This document shows positions 8,623 to 18,150 of a stretch of 64,000 bases of DNA, in pieces. Source of the DNA: an uncultured Clostridia bacterium (GTDB lineage Bacteria > Bacillota > Clostridia > Christensenellales > Borkfalkiaceae). The notes beneath the pieces are model-generated. The model was given only the letters and a program-made list of their open reading frames with translations, was not told where the DNA came from and did no database searches. Both the position numbers and the translations under genes were made by a program. The stretch covers positions 70,663-134,662 of the forward strand of contig CANRDX010000001.1 of NCBI GenBank assembly GCA_947629485.1, read 5' to 3'. How positions within the stretch are numbered: position 1 is the stretch's first letter; each line of letters starts with the position of its first letter.

Positions 8623-10419
8623 ATGAAAAAGAGGACGAAACTCATTTTGATCCTTGCGGGCGCGCTTGCCGCGACGGTCACCGTCGCAGCCTGCTCGTCG
8701 CGCAAGGCCTCCATGGAGGACACGATCGACAGATACCTCGCGCAGGGGTACGACGTCGTGATCCGCTACGAGCGTATGGGCGGCGTGTTCGGCGCTTCCA
8801 CCGACGCGAACATCGTCGATATGTTCAAGCACGAGCAGTTCGAGGGCGATGGGATGAAACTCCTCGAACCGGGCGATGCCAAACGGAAGAACGGCTCGGC
8901 GGGGAGCATGCCTTCCCGCAACGGGTATGTTCTGCTCGGCTGGTACGAAAATTGCGAGCCGCGCGTGAACGAACAGGGCGAGCCTCTCGACGATGAGGGG
9001 AACGTCTGCAATATCACGCGCCCCGTCATGCAGGATGTAACGGACGCCGACGGGAACCCCGTCCTCGATGAGGATGGGAACGTGAAGCAGGAGCCTGTTC
9101 TCGATATTCATGGGAATGAGACTTTCGAGTTGGTCTCCGTCCGCGGAAAGACGCAGGGCTACCAATATTCCGATCCGTGGGATTTTGAAAACGACTCCTG
9201 CGTTTTGGGCGAAGATCTCGTGCTCTCGCCGTACGACGACGATCATCCCGATAAGCAAGTCTATATGCTCACGCTCTATGCCGCATGGTGCCCGCAGCCC
9301 TACTACGAGTTCTATGTGGAAGAGAACGAGGAATGGCAGGTCTACGGCACGGTAACGCTGCCCACCGGCTCTGAATACGAGGAAAAGGGACTCAACGTTC
9401 CGAAGTGGGACGAAGATGGGAGCGGCGCGGTAGATTATGCGACGGGAACAGGCTCGTATGTCAACTTTGCCTTCCCGGAATACGTCATTCCCGCCGATCC
9501 CGAGACGCAGACGGAAGAGCAGCGCTTTACGCTCACCGACGTCTATGGCGGGATCGAACAGACGAACGACGGCTACAAGCCCATCGAGCCTTATGCGACG
9601 AATCATCTCTCTACGCGTGATACTTCGAAAGAAACGATCGTCCATCCCATAAAAATCAACTATGAGACGGGCACGGCGACCGACGTCGCGTGCAGCGTGT
9701 ACACCGTTTGGGAAGCGGGCGCGCGCTATCGCATCACAAAAGCCGCACAGCTCAACGACAACGCCTCCGCAGACGGGATCTACGAGATCAATGCGAACCT
9801 CGATTGCAGCGAGATCGACGAGTGGAAATTCTCTGACATCGCCTTCCGCGGTACCATCATAGGGAAGGGCCACACCGTCAGCGGCATTCATTCCACGCAG
9901 TCGAGCGCGGATCAGATCTACTACGGCGGCGTATTCGGCAGGATCCTTGCCGACGCCAAGATCGAAGATATCTCCTTCGACGTCGAATTCACGCTCGCCG
10001 CGGGCACCTACCGCACGACAGGCTCCTACGGCTTGCTTGCGGGAACGCTCAGTTTTGACGCGCACCTCTCCGATGTGACGATCTCGGGCAAGCTGCTCGT
10101 GGGCGGCAGGGATTTTGTGGATCTCTTGGGCGGCTCGATCATGTACGGGCAGGAAGTCACGACCTATTCCGTGGGCGTCGTGAGCGGCAACTGCTTCGGC
10201 GAGAATATCGCCGCAAGAGGGGTGACTGTGGGCGACGTCGAAACGACCTTCACCGAATACGACGGCTATAACGAATTTAACGAGTTGGTCCACGGGCATC
10301 AGACGGACGCGACGTGGAACAGCGACAAAACTTCGAAAGAATACGGAAAGGTCACGATCAGAATTCTGAAATTTTTCGTGGAGGCTGACAAAGAGGAAGC
10401 TTCCGCGAGTATGGAATAA
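8623..10419 (+). CDS. Lipoprotein with InlB-type and GLUG-like repeats, function unknown
   Basis: A 598-residue lipoprotein: Lys-rich start, hydrophobic stretch, and lipobox V-A-A-C with lipidated C24. The middle contains Listeria-Bacteroides (InlB B-type) signatures such as G-Y-V-L-L-G-W-Y and L-T-L-Y-A-A-W. It also holds tandem D-x-x-G-N-P-V-L-type tetra-loop motifs at about residues 105-165. Residues about 360-510 resemble GLUG-type beta-solenoid segments (T-I-I-G-K-G-H, G-G-V-F-G-R-I). It lies 15 nt after the protease and 24 nt before the peptide-binding protein, so it is cotranscribed. It may bind or present peptides or be an accessory of the protease; no enzymatic motif is visible. The ribosome site (GGGGAA) is weak. 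Confidence 0.75.
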   Translation: MKKRTKLILILAGALAATVTVAACSSRKASMEDTIDRYLAQGYDVVIRYERMGGVFGASTDANIVDMFKHEQFEGDGMKLLEPGDAKRKNGSAGSMPSRNGYVLLGWYENCEPRVNEQGEPLDDEGNVCNITRPVMQDVTDADGNPVLDEDGNVKQEPVLDIHGNETFELVSVRGKTQGYQYSDPWDFENDSCVLGEDLVLSPYDDDHPDKQVYMLTLYAAWCPQPYYEFYVEENEEWQVYGTVTLPTGSEYEEKGLNVPKWDEDGSGAVDYATGTGSYVNFAFPEYVIPADPETQTEEQRFTLTDVYGGIEQTNDGYKPIEPYATNHLSTRDTSKETIVHPIKINYETGTATDVACSVYTVWEAGARYRITKAAQLNDNASADGIYEINANLDCSEIDEWKFSDIAFRGTIIGKGHTVSGIHSTQSSADQIYYGGVFGRILADAKIEDISFDVEFTLAAGTYRTTGSYGLLAGTLSFDAHLSDVTISGKLLVGGRDFVDLLGGSIMYGQEVTTYSVGVVSGNCFGENIAARGVTVGDVETTFTEYDGYNEFNELVHGHQTDATWNSDKTSKEYGKVTIRILKFFVEADKEEASASME

Positions 10420-10443
10420 AAAATAAAACGGAGGAAACCGATA

Positions 10444-13338
10444 ATGAAAAAAGGAAAAATCATCAAGGTAGCCGCAACGACGATGGGCGCCGTGTTCCTG
10501 TGCGGAACGCTCACTGCGTTTGCGGGCTGCGGCGGCGGGAAGCCGGAAGCTCTCGTCATCATGACGGAAGAGCTGAACGGGCTGTTCAACCCGTTCTACT
10601 CCACGGCAGGCACGGATATGGATGTCGTCGGGCAGACGCAGGTCTCCATGTTCTCGACAGACAGCAAGGGGGAGATCGCCTATGGCGACGACGAACCCGT
10701 CGTCGTCAAGGACTATTATCTCGACAAAGTTTCGGGCGACGGAGAGAACGCAGTCTACGACTACTACTTCGTCATCAAGAACGGGCTTAAATTCTCTGAC
10801 GGCAAGCCGCTTACGATGAACGACGTATTGTTCAACCTCTACGTCTATCTCGACCCCGCCTATACAGGCTCTTCCACGATGTATTCCACGAAGATCCAGG
10901 GGCTTGCCGACTACCGCTCCCAAACCTTTGGCAGCTCGGGAAGCGGCTCCGAGGATAATATCACGCAGGAAGCGAACAACCGCGCCTTTGCGCGCCGCCG
11001 CACGTTGAGCCAGCTCTTCCAGTATTGCGGCAGATCGTCGCCGACTTCCACCTCCTACTATGTGACGGTGGAAAATATGCGCAACTACATCGCGGGCACG
11101 GCGACGCCCGCCAACGGATACGATGTGGCAACGTATTTGAAGAACGACCGCGGCTATAAGACCGCCATTTGGCCCAACGGCATTCCCACCGCAGACGACG
11201 GGACCGCGATCACCGATCAGGATCAGGTCGTCGCATTGGTGCGCGAGCAGCTCCTCGAAGACTATAACGACATCGTCGGCGATCCCAACGCAACGGAGGA
11301 GGACGACAAGAAGGGGCTCTTCCGCCTCGAACTCGAACGCGACTATGAGGCCGCCGTATCCTCGTATACCGAACCTCCCTATACGAACAAGAACGGCGAC
11401 AACAGGAACAAGACCGATCTCGATTTCAGCGATGAGATCACCGCGTTCCTCGTCACCGAAGGATACATCGAACTCGACTATGTCAACCCCGCCACGGGGC
11501 ACGAGGACAAGGACCTCACTATTTACAGCGTCAAAACGGGCGGAGACCTTCTCAATACGATCAAGAACAAAGAGGCCGCGATCAATTACGTTTATGAAGA
11601 TAAGGTCCATACGGAGCTCAACATGATCCTTGCGGGTTGGGCGACGGGCGAGACCGTGCTCAACAACTACGTCGGTATGGCGAGAGACGTCGTCATGCAC
11701 GAGCAGGCAGGCTCCGACGGCGATTCGCTCAGAGTTCCCAATATCTCGGGCGTGCGCTCTCTCTCCTTAGACCATATGCCCGCAGGCGAGAACCCCGCCA
11801 CAGGCTCCGGCTCCGCCTATCACGACGGCGTCGTCACGATCGACGGCACCAACTATACCGTCGCCACGGCGCATAACCCCGACGGCACGGTTGTAAATCC
11901 CGACGAATACGACGTGCTCCGCATCCGCGTGGACGGAAGCGACCCCAAAGCGGTCTGGAACTTCGGTTTCACCGTCGCTCCTCACCATTATTATTCCGAT
12001 CCCGCCAAATATCCCGTCAATATCAAGAACAACCAATTCGGCGTTTCTTGGGCGGACTTCAAATTCCAGACGCAGGTCTTGCAGGGCACTTCGAGCGCGG
12101 AGTTCGGCAGCGTGAGCAAGAACAAGGTCCCGCTCGGCGCAGGTCCCTATGCCGCGACCAACCGCAGCGAAGACGATTACCCTTCGTCCAGCAGCTTCAT
12201 CAGCAACAACGTCGTCTACTACAAGGCGAACGAGAACTTCTCCCTCGACGGGAAGACGTCTGCGACCCCCAAGATCAGATTGATGCGCTATCAAGTCGTT
12301 TCCGCGAACAACGCGCTCAACCAGCTCGAAAGGGGAGGCGTCCACTTCATCGAGCCGCAGGGCACGAAGGATAACTACGATAAGCTCGACGAGCTGAAAA
12401 AATCCCACTACGACTATGTGGAGAGCTGGACGCTCGGCTACGGCTATATCGGGATCAACGCGGGCAAGATCCCCGATATCAACATCCGTAAGGCGATCAT
12501 GTCGGCAATGAACGTGAGCCTTTCGTTGCAGTACTACAAGCCCGATACCGCGGTCAACATTCAATATCCCATGTCGCTTGTGAGCTGGGCATATCCGCGC
12601 ACGACGCCCATCGATCAGTACGATCCCGAAAATCCTCTTCTCGGAAGAGTCACCAACAACGGCAAAACGTGGACGCAGTTCTCGAACGACGCCAACGCCA
12701 AGACCGCCATTCGCGGCTTCATGCGCGCGGCAAACGTGACCGACGGCGACAGCAGGCTCAAAATCCAATTCACCATCGCAGGTTCCAGCCTCACCGATCA
12801 CCCTTGCTTCGAGGTGTTCAACCATGCGCGCGAACTCCTCAACGACTGCGGCTGGTCGGTGGAAGTGATCCCCGATACCAACGCGCTCATCAAGCTCTCC
12901 ACGGGTTCGCTCGCGGTATGGGCGGCGGCGTGGGGCTCCACGATCGACCCCGATATGTATCAGGTCTATCACAAGAACAGCACGGCGACCTCCGTGTTCG
13001 CATGGGGCTACCGCGAGATCCTCTCCAAAGCGGCTCCCAGCGGATGGACGTATAACTACTCGGAGGAGAACACGATCCTCAACGACCTCTCCGAATTGAT
13101 CGACGACGCCCGCGCCACGATGGTTACCTCGGAACGCGCTCCCATCTACCGCGAAGCGCTCGAAAAAGCGCTCGATCTCGCCGTAGAGCTTCCCGTCTAT
13201 CAGAGAACGACGATCTACGCCTTCAACACCGACGTGCTCAAAGAATCCTCTCTGCCGCACGACGAGCAGGGGAATACGATCATCAATTCGTACAGCTCGC
13301 CGCTCTCCCGCATTTGGGAACTTGAATTCGCAGACTGA
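10444..13338 (+). CDS. oppA: Oligopeptide ABC transporter substrate-binding lipoprotein (family 5), oversized
   Basis: A solute-binding protein of the SBP_bac_5 (OppA/DppA) family. The signal peptide ends in a lipobox with C29 (F-A-G-C). Early residues match the family (E-L-N-G-L-F-N-P-F-Y), followed by L-K-F-S-D-G-K-P-L and D-V-L-F-N. The C-terminal lobe shows V-N-I-R-K-A-I-like D-I-N-I-R-K-A-I and L-P-V-Y-Q-R. At 964 residues it is about 400 longer than typical OppA; the extra material lies mainly between residues about 140 and 500. GGAGG at 10431-10435 precedes the ATG. Encoded directly before the OppB permease, it would capture peptides outside the membrane, possibly products of the upstream protease. 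Confidence 0.9.
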   Translation: MKKGKIIKVAATTMGAVFLCGTLTAFAGCGGGKPEALVIMTEELNGLFNPFYSTAGTDMDVVGQTQVSMFSTDSKGEIAYGDDEPVVVKDYYLDKVSGDGENAVYDYYFVIKNGLKFSDGKPLTMNDVLFNLYVYLDPAYTGSSTMYSTKIQGLADYRSQTFGSSGSGSEDNITQEANNRAFARRRTLSQLFQYCGRSSPTSTSYYVTVENMRNYIAGTATPANGYDVATYLKNDRGYKTAIWPNGIPTADDGTAITDQDQVVALVREQLLEDYNDIVGDPNATEEDDKKGLFRLELERDYEAAVSSYTEPPYTNKNGDNRNKTDLDFSDEITAFLVTEGYIELDYVNPATGHEDKDLTIYSVKTGGDLLNTIKNKEAAINYVYEDKVHTELNMILAGWATGETVLNNYVGMARDVVMHEQAGSDGDSLRVPNISGVRSLSLDHMPAGENPATGSGSAYHDGVVTIDGTNYTVATAHNPDGTVVNPDEYDVLRIRVDGSDPKAVWNFGFTVAPHHYYSDPAKYPVNIKNNQFGVSWADFKFQTQVLQGTSSAEFGSVSKNKVPLGAGPYAATNRSEDDYPSSSSFISNNVVYYKANENFSLDGKTSATPKIRLMRYQVVSANNALNQLERGGVHFIEPQGTKDNYDKLDELKKSHYDYVESWTLGYGYIGINAGKIPDINIRKAIMSAMNVSLSLQYYKPDTAVNIQYPMSLVSWAYPRTTPIDQYDPENPLLGRVTNNGKTWTQFSNDANAKTAIRGFMRAANVTDGDSRLKIQFTIAGSSLTDHPCFEVFNHARELLNDCGWSVEVIPDTNALIKLSTGSLAVWAAAWGSTIDPDMYQVYHKNSTATSVFAWGYREILSKAAPSGWTYNYSEENTILNDLSELIDDARATMVTSERAPIYREALEKALDLAVELPVYQRTTIYAFNTDVLKESSLPHDEQGNTIINSYSSPLSRIWELEFAD

Positions 13339-13350
13339 TAAACTCTCTTT

Positions 13351-13375
13351 CTCCCCCCGCAGGGCGCGGGGGGAG
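13351..13375 (+). promoter_or_regulatory. Intercistronic hairpin between oppA and oppB
   Basis: CTCCCCCCGC at 13351-13360 pairs with GCGGGGGGAG at 13366-13375 around a 5-base loop, with no T-run after it. Such hairpins after binding-protein genes commonly stabilise the upstream mRNA or cause partial termination, so that binding protein exceeds permease. That role is inferred. Confidence 0.6.
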
Positions 13376-13413
13376 GCGGAAAACATACTCCAATCAAAAA
13401 ACGGAGCAGGAAT

Positions 13414-14406
13414 ATGCTGAAATACATTCTTAAACGACTCGGCCTCGCCATTCTCATTCTTGTCGGCGTCTCCCTCATCCTGTATATCCTTGTGCGCCTC
13501 ATGCCCGTGGACTTTGTCCGCAACAAGATCGCTGCGATCAATGTGTCGGGCGTCACGCCGGATGAAGGCTATGTGCAAGCGCTGTATAAGCTATACGGTT
13601 TGGGAGACAACAGCTTCAAGGGGATCCTCGCGGGCTACGGCACGTGGCTGTGGAACCTTTGCAGGCTGGATCTCGGCAATACGTGGTCTACGGGTGTCCC
13701 CGTGATCACGGAGATCGCCGACCATATGACGGTATCCTTTGTCGTCGCGTTCATCGCGATCATCTTTGAATATCTCATCGCCATTCCGCTCGGCGTCACC
13801 GCCGCGACCCATCAGTATTCCATGCGGGACTATGTGGTGACGGTGATCGTCATGGTGGGTATCTCGCTGCCGTCCTTCTTCTTCGGGCGGTTCTTGCAGA
13901 GCGTATTCTCCATGCGCCTCGGGTGGTTCCCGCCCTCCGGCCTTGTAGACGGCACGATGAACTATTCGGGATTCGCTTACATCGGCGACTATCTGTGGCA
14001 TATCTTCCTGCCTCTGCTCGTCATGGTGCTTTTGAGCATCGGCGGTACCATGCGATACATGCGTACCAACATGCTCGAAGTGCTCAATTCCGACTATATC
14101 CGCACGGCGCGCGCGAAGGGGCTTCCCGAGAAGAAGGTCATCTACAAGCACGCCTTCCGCAACACGATGATCCCCATCGTGACCATGCTGGCGGGCGTCT
14201 TGCCCTCGCTGTTCTCGGGCGCCATGATCACCGAGCAGGTGTTCGACCTGCCCGGTATCGGCGGCTTCGCGCTCGATGCCATGAATCACGGCGATATTCC
14301 CTTCATCATGGGCTACAACATGTTCCTTGCGCTGCTCTCCGTCATCGGCGTATTGCTCACCGATCTGATGTACGCCGTCGTCGATCCGCGCGTCAAACTT
14401 TATTGA
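13414..14406 (+). CDS. oppB: Oligopeptide ABC transporter permease OppB/DppB
   Basis: A 330-residue inner-membrane permease of the BPD_transp_1 class, with six hydrophobic segments. The start M-L-K-Y-I-L-K-R-L followed by a long hydrophobic helix and R-L-M-P is typical of OppB/DppB. The EAA loop near residue 235 reads R-T-A-R-A-K-G-L-P-E-K, which contacts the ATPases. It would pair with OppC to form the channel. The ribosome site GGAGCAGG (13402-13409) supports the start. It follows the oppA hairpin and precedes oppC by 13 nt. Confidence 0.93.
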   Translation: MLKYILKRLGLAILILVGVSLILYILVRLMPVDFVRNKIAAINVSGVTPDEGYVQALYKLYGLGDNSFKGILAGYGTWLWNLCRLDLGNTWSTGVPVITEIADHMTVSFVVAFIAIIFEYLIAIPLGVTAATHQYSMRDYVVTVIVMVGISLPSFFFGRFLQSVFSMRLGWFPPSGLVDGTMNYSGFAYIGDYLWHIFLPLLVMVLLSIGGTMRYMRTNMLEVLNSDYIRTARAKGLPEKKVIYKHAFRNTMIPIVTMLAGVLPSLFSGAMITEQVFDLPGIGGFALDAMNHGDIPFIMGYNMFLALLSVIGVLLTDLMYAVVDPRVKLY

Positions 14407-14419
14407 GGAGGAAAGAGTC

Positions 14420-15517
14420 ATGGACGAAGAAATGAAGAACATCTCTGACGAAACATTCCCCATAGAGTCGGCGCCCGAAGAGGCGGACAGCGAGGCGTTG
14501 GTCGCGGCGCAGAGCGAGGATAACGCGCTCGATAAGAACGTGCGTCTGCTCTCGCCCATGCGCATGGTGGCGCGGCGCTTCTTCCGCTCCAAGCTCTCCG
14601 TGGTAGGGCTTGTCATCATCGTCGCGCTCATTCTCTTCTCGTGGCTGGGGCCTGTCTTTTACAGCCAATGGGGGGAGATCGAGCAGGATTTCGATGGCAG
14701 GACGGAATGTACCGTAGAGACCATCGTCGTGGACGGCTCGGGAGAGGAAGAGGGTTATACCTTCCTGCAAGTCAAAGAGACGACATACGAGCTGAACGCG
14801 CTCGACGCGCCCAGCGCCAAGCACCTCTTCGGCACCAACAAGCTGGGGATCGACGTGCTCTCGCAGCTCATGTACGGCGGACGCATCTCGCTCACGATCA
14901 GCTTCCTCGCCGTGTTTGCGGTCACCTTCCTCGGCATCATTTTCGGCGGCGTCGCGGGGTATTTCGGCGGAAAGACGGACGAGGTCATCATGCGTATCTG
15001 CGACGTCTTGATGTGCCTTCCCTCCCTTCCCATCATGCTCATCGTGGGAACGCTGTTCGACGCATGGGAGATCCCGTCGCAATACAGGATCTATCTGCTC
15101 ATGCTGTTTTTGACGCTCATAAGCTGGCCGGGGGAGGCGCGCCTCGTGCGCGGGCAGATCCTATCGCTGCGAGAACAGGAATACATGGTCGCGGCGGAGG
15201 CGATGGGGTTCTCCACCTCGCGGAAAATTTTCAAACATCTCATTCCCAACGTTCTGCCGCAGCTCATCGTCTCGATGACGCTCTCGCTGGGCAGCATGAT
15301 CCTGATGGAGGCGACGCTCTCCTACCTCAACCTCGGCGTAAAGGCGCCGTATGCGGCTTGGGGCACGATGATCAACGCCGCCGAAGATCCGGGGATCTTG
15401 CAGAACTATTTCAACGTCTGGGGGCCTCCCGGGATCTGCATCATACTCGCGGTGCTCGGATTCAACTTTGTGGGCGACGGATTGCGAGACGCGCTCGATC
15501 CTAAGGCGAGGAGGTAA
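14420..15517 (+). CDS. oppC: Oligopeptide ABC transporter permease OppC/DppC
   Basis: A 365-residue partner permease. An acidic N-terminal tail of about 40 residues precedes S-P-M-R-M-V-A-R-R-F-F-R-S-K-L, the usual OppC-N motif, and the first helix. After an extracytoplasmic segment the sequence H-L-F-G-T-N-K-L-G-I-D-V-L-S is the family landmark. The EAA loop near residue 255 reads A-A-E-A-M-G-F-S. It ends G-L-R-D-A-L-D-P-K. GAGGAGGAAA just upstream is a strong ribosome site. The gene sits between oppB and oppD within the operon. Confidence 0.93.
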   Translation: MDEEMKNISDETFPIESAPEEADSEALVAAQSEDNALDKNVRLLSPMRMVARRFFRSKLSVVGLVIIVALILFSWLGPVFYSQWGEIEQDFDGRTECTVETIVVDGSGEEEGYTFLQVKETTYELNALDAPSAKHLFGTNKLGIDVLSQLMYGGRISLTISFLAVFAVTFLGIIFGGVAGYFGGKTDEVIMRICDVLMCLPSLPIMLIVGTLFDAWEIPSQYRIYLLMLFLTLISWPGEARLVRGQILSLREQEYMVAAEAMGFSTSRKIFKHLIPNVLPQLIVSMTLSLGSMILMEATLSYLNLGVKAPYAAWGTMINAAEDPGILQNYFNVWGPPGICIILAVLGFNFVGDGLRDALDPKARR

Positions 15518-15520
15518 GCA

Positions 15521-16876
15521 ATGAGCACGGAAGCAAAAGACGTCAAACAGGCAAAAAAAGAGAGACATTATCTGACGGGCAAGGAGATCCGCGCCATCGT
15601 CAAGCAGAACAATAAGATCACGCGCGCTCTCGAAAAGAAAAAGAAGCGCAAGGCAAAGGAATCGGAGTTCCTCACCGAACTTCGGGATCCCTCCAATATT
15701 CTCGAAGTCGAAGATCTTCATACCTATTTCTTCACCGATCAGGGCATCGTCAAGGCGGTCAACGGCGTATCCTTCGATATCCCGCAGGGCGCGACGGTCG
15801 GCGTCGTCGGCGAGAGCGGCTGCGGAAAATCCGTCACGAGCATGTCTATCATGCAGCTTCTGCAAGGCCCCTACGGGCAGATCTACTCGGGCAGTATCCG
15901 CTTTAAGTCGTACGATTTCAAGCTCGACGAAAAGGGCAAGCCCATTCCCGTATGGGAAGAGGACGCCGAGGGCAACCCCGTTTACGACGAGGTGAAGGAT
16001 CGCAAGGGCAACGTGAAGCGCGACAAGCAGGGGAATCCCGTGCTCGAACGCAGGCAGAAGCGCGACGAATACGGCACCAAGCAGTTTGAAATGGAGGAAA
16101 AGACCTTCGATATCGCGCAAATGCCCATCAAGGAGATGCACCGTCTGCGCGGCAGGCAGATCGCCATGATCTTCCAGGAGCCGATGACGTCGCTCAATCC
16201 CGTCTTTACGATCGGCAACCAGCTCGACGAAGTGACCTTCCTTCACTTCCCCGGTTCCTCGAAGGCAGACGCCAAGCGCCGCTCCATCGATATGCTCAAT
16301 CTCGTCGGCATCGCCATGCCGGAGCGGGTGTATAAATCGTATCCGCACGAGCTTTCGGGCGGCATGCGCCAGCGCGTCATGATCTCTATGGCGCTCGCGG
16401 GGAATCCCCGCCTCATCATTGCCGACGAGCCTACGACCGCGCTCGACGTCACCATTCAGGCGCAGATCCTCGACCTTCTGCGCGATTTGAAGTCCCGTAT
16501 CAACGGCTCTATTCTGCTCATCACGCACGATCTCGGCATCATTGCGGAGATGGCGGACTACGTCGTCGTCATGTACGCCGGCAGGATCATCGAGCGGGGG
16601 ACCGCCTCGGAGATCTTCCATCACCCGATGCACCCCTACACGATCGGGCTTCAAAAGTCCAAGCCTACGATGGATTCGGAGGCGGATTCGCTGTTCAACA
16701 TTCCCGGCAACGTCCCCAATCCCATCGACATGCCGAACTATTGTTACTTCCGCGAACGCTGCTCGCACTGCATCAAGCGCTGCTTCGGAGACTATCCGCC
16801 GATGGTGCAGGTCAGCGATACGCATTGGGTGGCATGCCATCTCTACGATGAGAAGAAGGAGGAGGAGAAGCAATGA
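15521..16876 (+). CDS. oppD: Oligopeptide ABC transporter ATPase OppD/DppD with an unusual insertion
   Basis: A 451-residue ABC ATPase powering peptide import. Walker A G-E-S-G-C-G-K-S lies at about 98-105, the Q-loop M-I-F-Q-E-P-M at about 215, the signature L-S-G-G-M-R-Q-R at about 277, and Walker B with D-E-P-T-T-A-L-D at about 306. The C-terminal oligopeptide-transporter cysteine motif (C-x-x-R-C-S-H-C) is present. Two oddities stand out. There is a basic N-terminal extension of about 45 residues, and an insertion of roughly 60 residues between Walker A and the Q-loop (about 130-195) holds repeated D-x-x-G-N-P motifs. It starts 3 nt after oppC and overlaps oppF by 4 nt (ATGA). Confidence 0.93.
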   Translation: MSTEAKDVKQAKKERHYLTGKEIRAIVKQNNKITRALEKKKKRKAKESEFLTELRDPSNILEVEDLHTYFFTDQGIVKAVNGVSFDIPQGATVGVVGESGCGKSVTSMSIMQLLQGPYGQIYSGSIRFKSYDFKLDEKGKPIPVWEEDAEGNPVYDEVKDRKGNVKRDKQGNPVLERRQKRDEYGTKQFEMEEKTFDIAQMPIKEMHRLRGRQIAMIFQEPMTSLNPVFTIGNQLDEVTFLHFPGSSKADAKRRSIDMLNLVGIAMPERVYKSYPHELSGGMRQRVMISMALAGNPRLIIADEPTTALDVTIQAQILDLLRDLKSRINGSILLITHDLGIIAEMADYVVVMYAGRIIERGTASEIFHHPMHPYTIGLQKSKPTMDSEADSLFNIPGNVPNPIDMPNYCYFRERCSHCIKRCFGDYPPMVQVSDTHWVACHLYDEKKEEEKQ

Positions 16877-18150
16877 GAAATATTCTTGCCGTCGTTTCCG
16901 GCGCAGATACGATCGCCGCTGCCGTCCTTCTCGTTCTGGTCGCCGCGCTCATCGTCGCGGCCGCCGTGCTCTTCGCGCTCGTTCTCAAAAAGCGGCGCAA
17001 GGAGCAGGACGCCATCGTCAACGAAGTTTCCTCGCAGGAGGAGCTGGACGCGCGCAACGCAAAGATCGTTGCCTCGGGCGATTTTTCCGAATTCGACGAC
17101 GAAATAGAGGCCAAGCGCGAGCGGATCTTCCGCGACCGTCAGGCGGCGGCGGACCGCGAACTTCCTCCCGATCCCGACGCACTGCTCGAAGTCCGTCATT
17201 TGAAGATGTACTTCCCGCTGAAAAAGACGATCGGAGGGAAAGTCACGGTCGCCCTTCGCGCCGTAGACGACGTCTCCTTCAAACTGAAAGCGGGAGAGAC
17301 GCTCGGCATCGTCGGCGAGAGCGGCTGCGGAAAGACGACGATGGGCAGGGCGGTGCTCAAACTCTACCATCCCACGGGCGGGCAGATCTTCTTTGAAGGG
17401 CAGGATATCGCGAACTACAAGCCCAAGCAGATGCGCCCCTTGCGCACCAAGATGCAGATCATCTTTCAGGATCCCTATTCCTCCCTTCCGCCGCGCAGTA
17501 CGGTGGGCGGCATTCTCTCCGAACCCGTGAAGGTGCACGGGATCGTGCCGAAGGGGGAAGTGAAGGACTATGTGCTCAACATCATGGAGCAGTGCGGCCT
17601 TCGCGATTACTACTACGAACGCTATCCGCACGAATTCTCGGGCGGCCAGCGCCAGAGGATCTGCATTGCGCGCGCTCTCTCCGTCAAGCCTCAGCTCGTC
17701 ATCTGCGACGAGCCTGTCTCCGCGCTCGACGTATCCATTCAGGCGCAGATCATCAACCTGCTCCGCAGTTTGCAGCAGCAGCTCGGGCTTACTTATATGT
17801 TCATCTCGCACGATCTCTCCGTCGTCAAGCACATTTCGGATAAGATCGGCGTCATGTATCTCGGCTCTATGGTGGAGTTCGGCGATAAGAAGAGCATCTT
17901 CTCCAACCCCATGCACCCCTACACGCAGGCGCTGTTTTCGGCGGTCCCCAACCCCAATCCCGACGTCAAGATGGATCGTATCGTGTTGAGCGGCGATATC
18001 CCTTCGCCCGCCAATCCCCCCACGGGCTGCAAATTCAACACGCGCTGCCCGCATGCGATGGAGATCTGCAAGCACATCGCGCCCAAGTATCGGGAGTACG
18101 AGCCGGGGCATTTCGTCGCCTGCCACTGCTATCCACAGGAGGATGAATGA
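16873..18150 (+). CDS. oppF: Oligopeptide ABC transporter ATPase OppF/DppF with an N-terminal transmembrane helix
   Basis: A 425-residue ABC ATPase. Walker A G-E-S-G-C-G-K-T is at about 147-154, the signature F-S-G-G-Q-R-Q-R at about 255, Walker B with D-E-P-V-S-A-L-D at about 280, and the C-terminal oligopeptide motif includes C-P-H-A. Unlike usual OppF, the ATPase is preceded by about 110 residues. These begin with a hydrophobic helix (about 11-38, rich in A, V and L), then K-K-R-R-K and an acidic, probably helical linker. The start overlaps the oppD stop (ATGA), so the extension is in the expected place for translation coupling. It is not an artefact of a wrong start, though an internal start cannot be excluded. 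It forms the heterodimeric engine with OppD. Confidence 0.9.
   Translation: MRNILAVVSGADTIAAAVLLVLVAALIVAAAVLFALVLKKRRKEQDAIVNEVSSQEELDARNAKIVASGDFSEFDDEIEAKRERIFRDRQAAADRELPPDPDALLEVRHLKMYFPLKKTIGGKVTVALRAVDDVSFKLKAGETLGIVGESGCGKTTMGRAVLKLYHPTGGQIFFEGQDIANYKPKQMRPLRTKMQIIFQDPYSSLPPRSTVGGILSEPVKVHGIVPKGEVKDYVLNIMEQCGLRDYYYERYPHEFSGGQRQRICIARALSVKPQLVICDEPVSALDVSIQAQIINLLRSLQQQLGLTYMFISHDLSVVKHISDKIGVMYLGSMVEFGDKKSIFSNPMHPYTQALFSAVPNPNPDVKMDRIVLSGDIPSPANPPTGCKFNTRCPHAMEICKHIAPKYREYEPGHFVACHCYPQEDE

Noticed and set aside
15161-16873. Minus-strand frame of 570 codons opposite oppD
   Set aside because: Shadow of OppC/OppD coding sequence, no ribosome site and no recognisable family.
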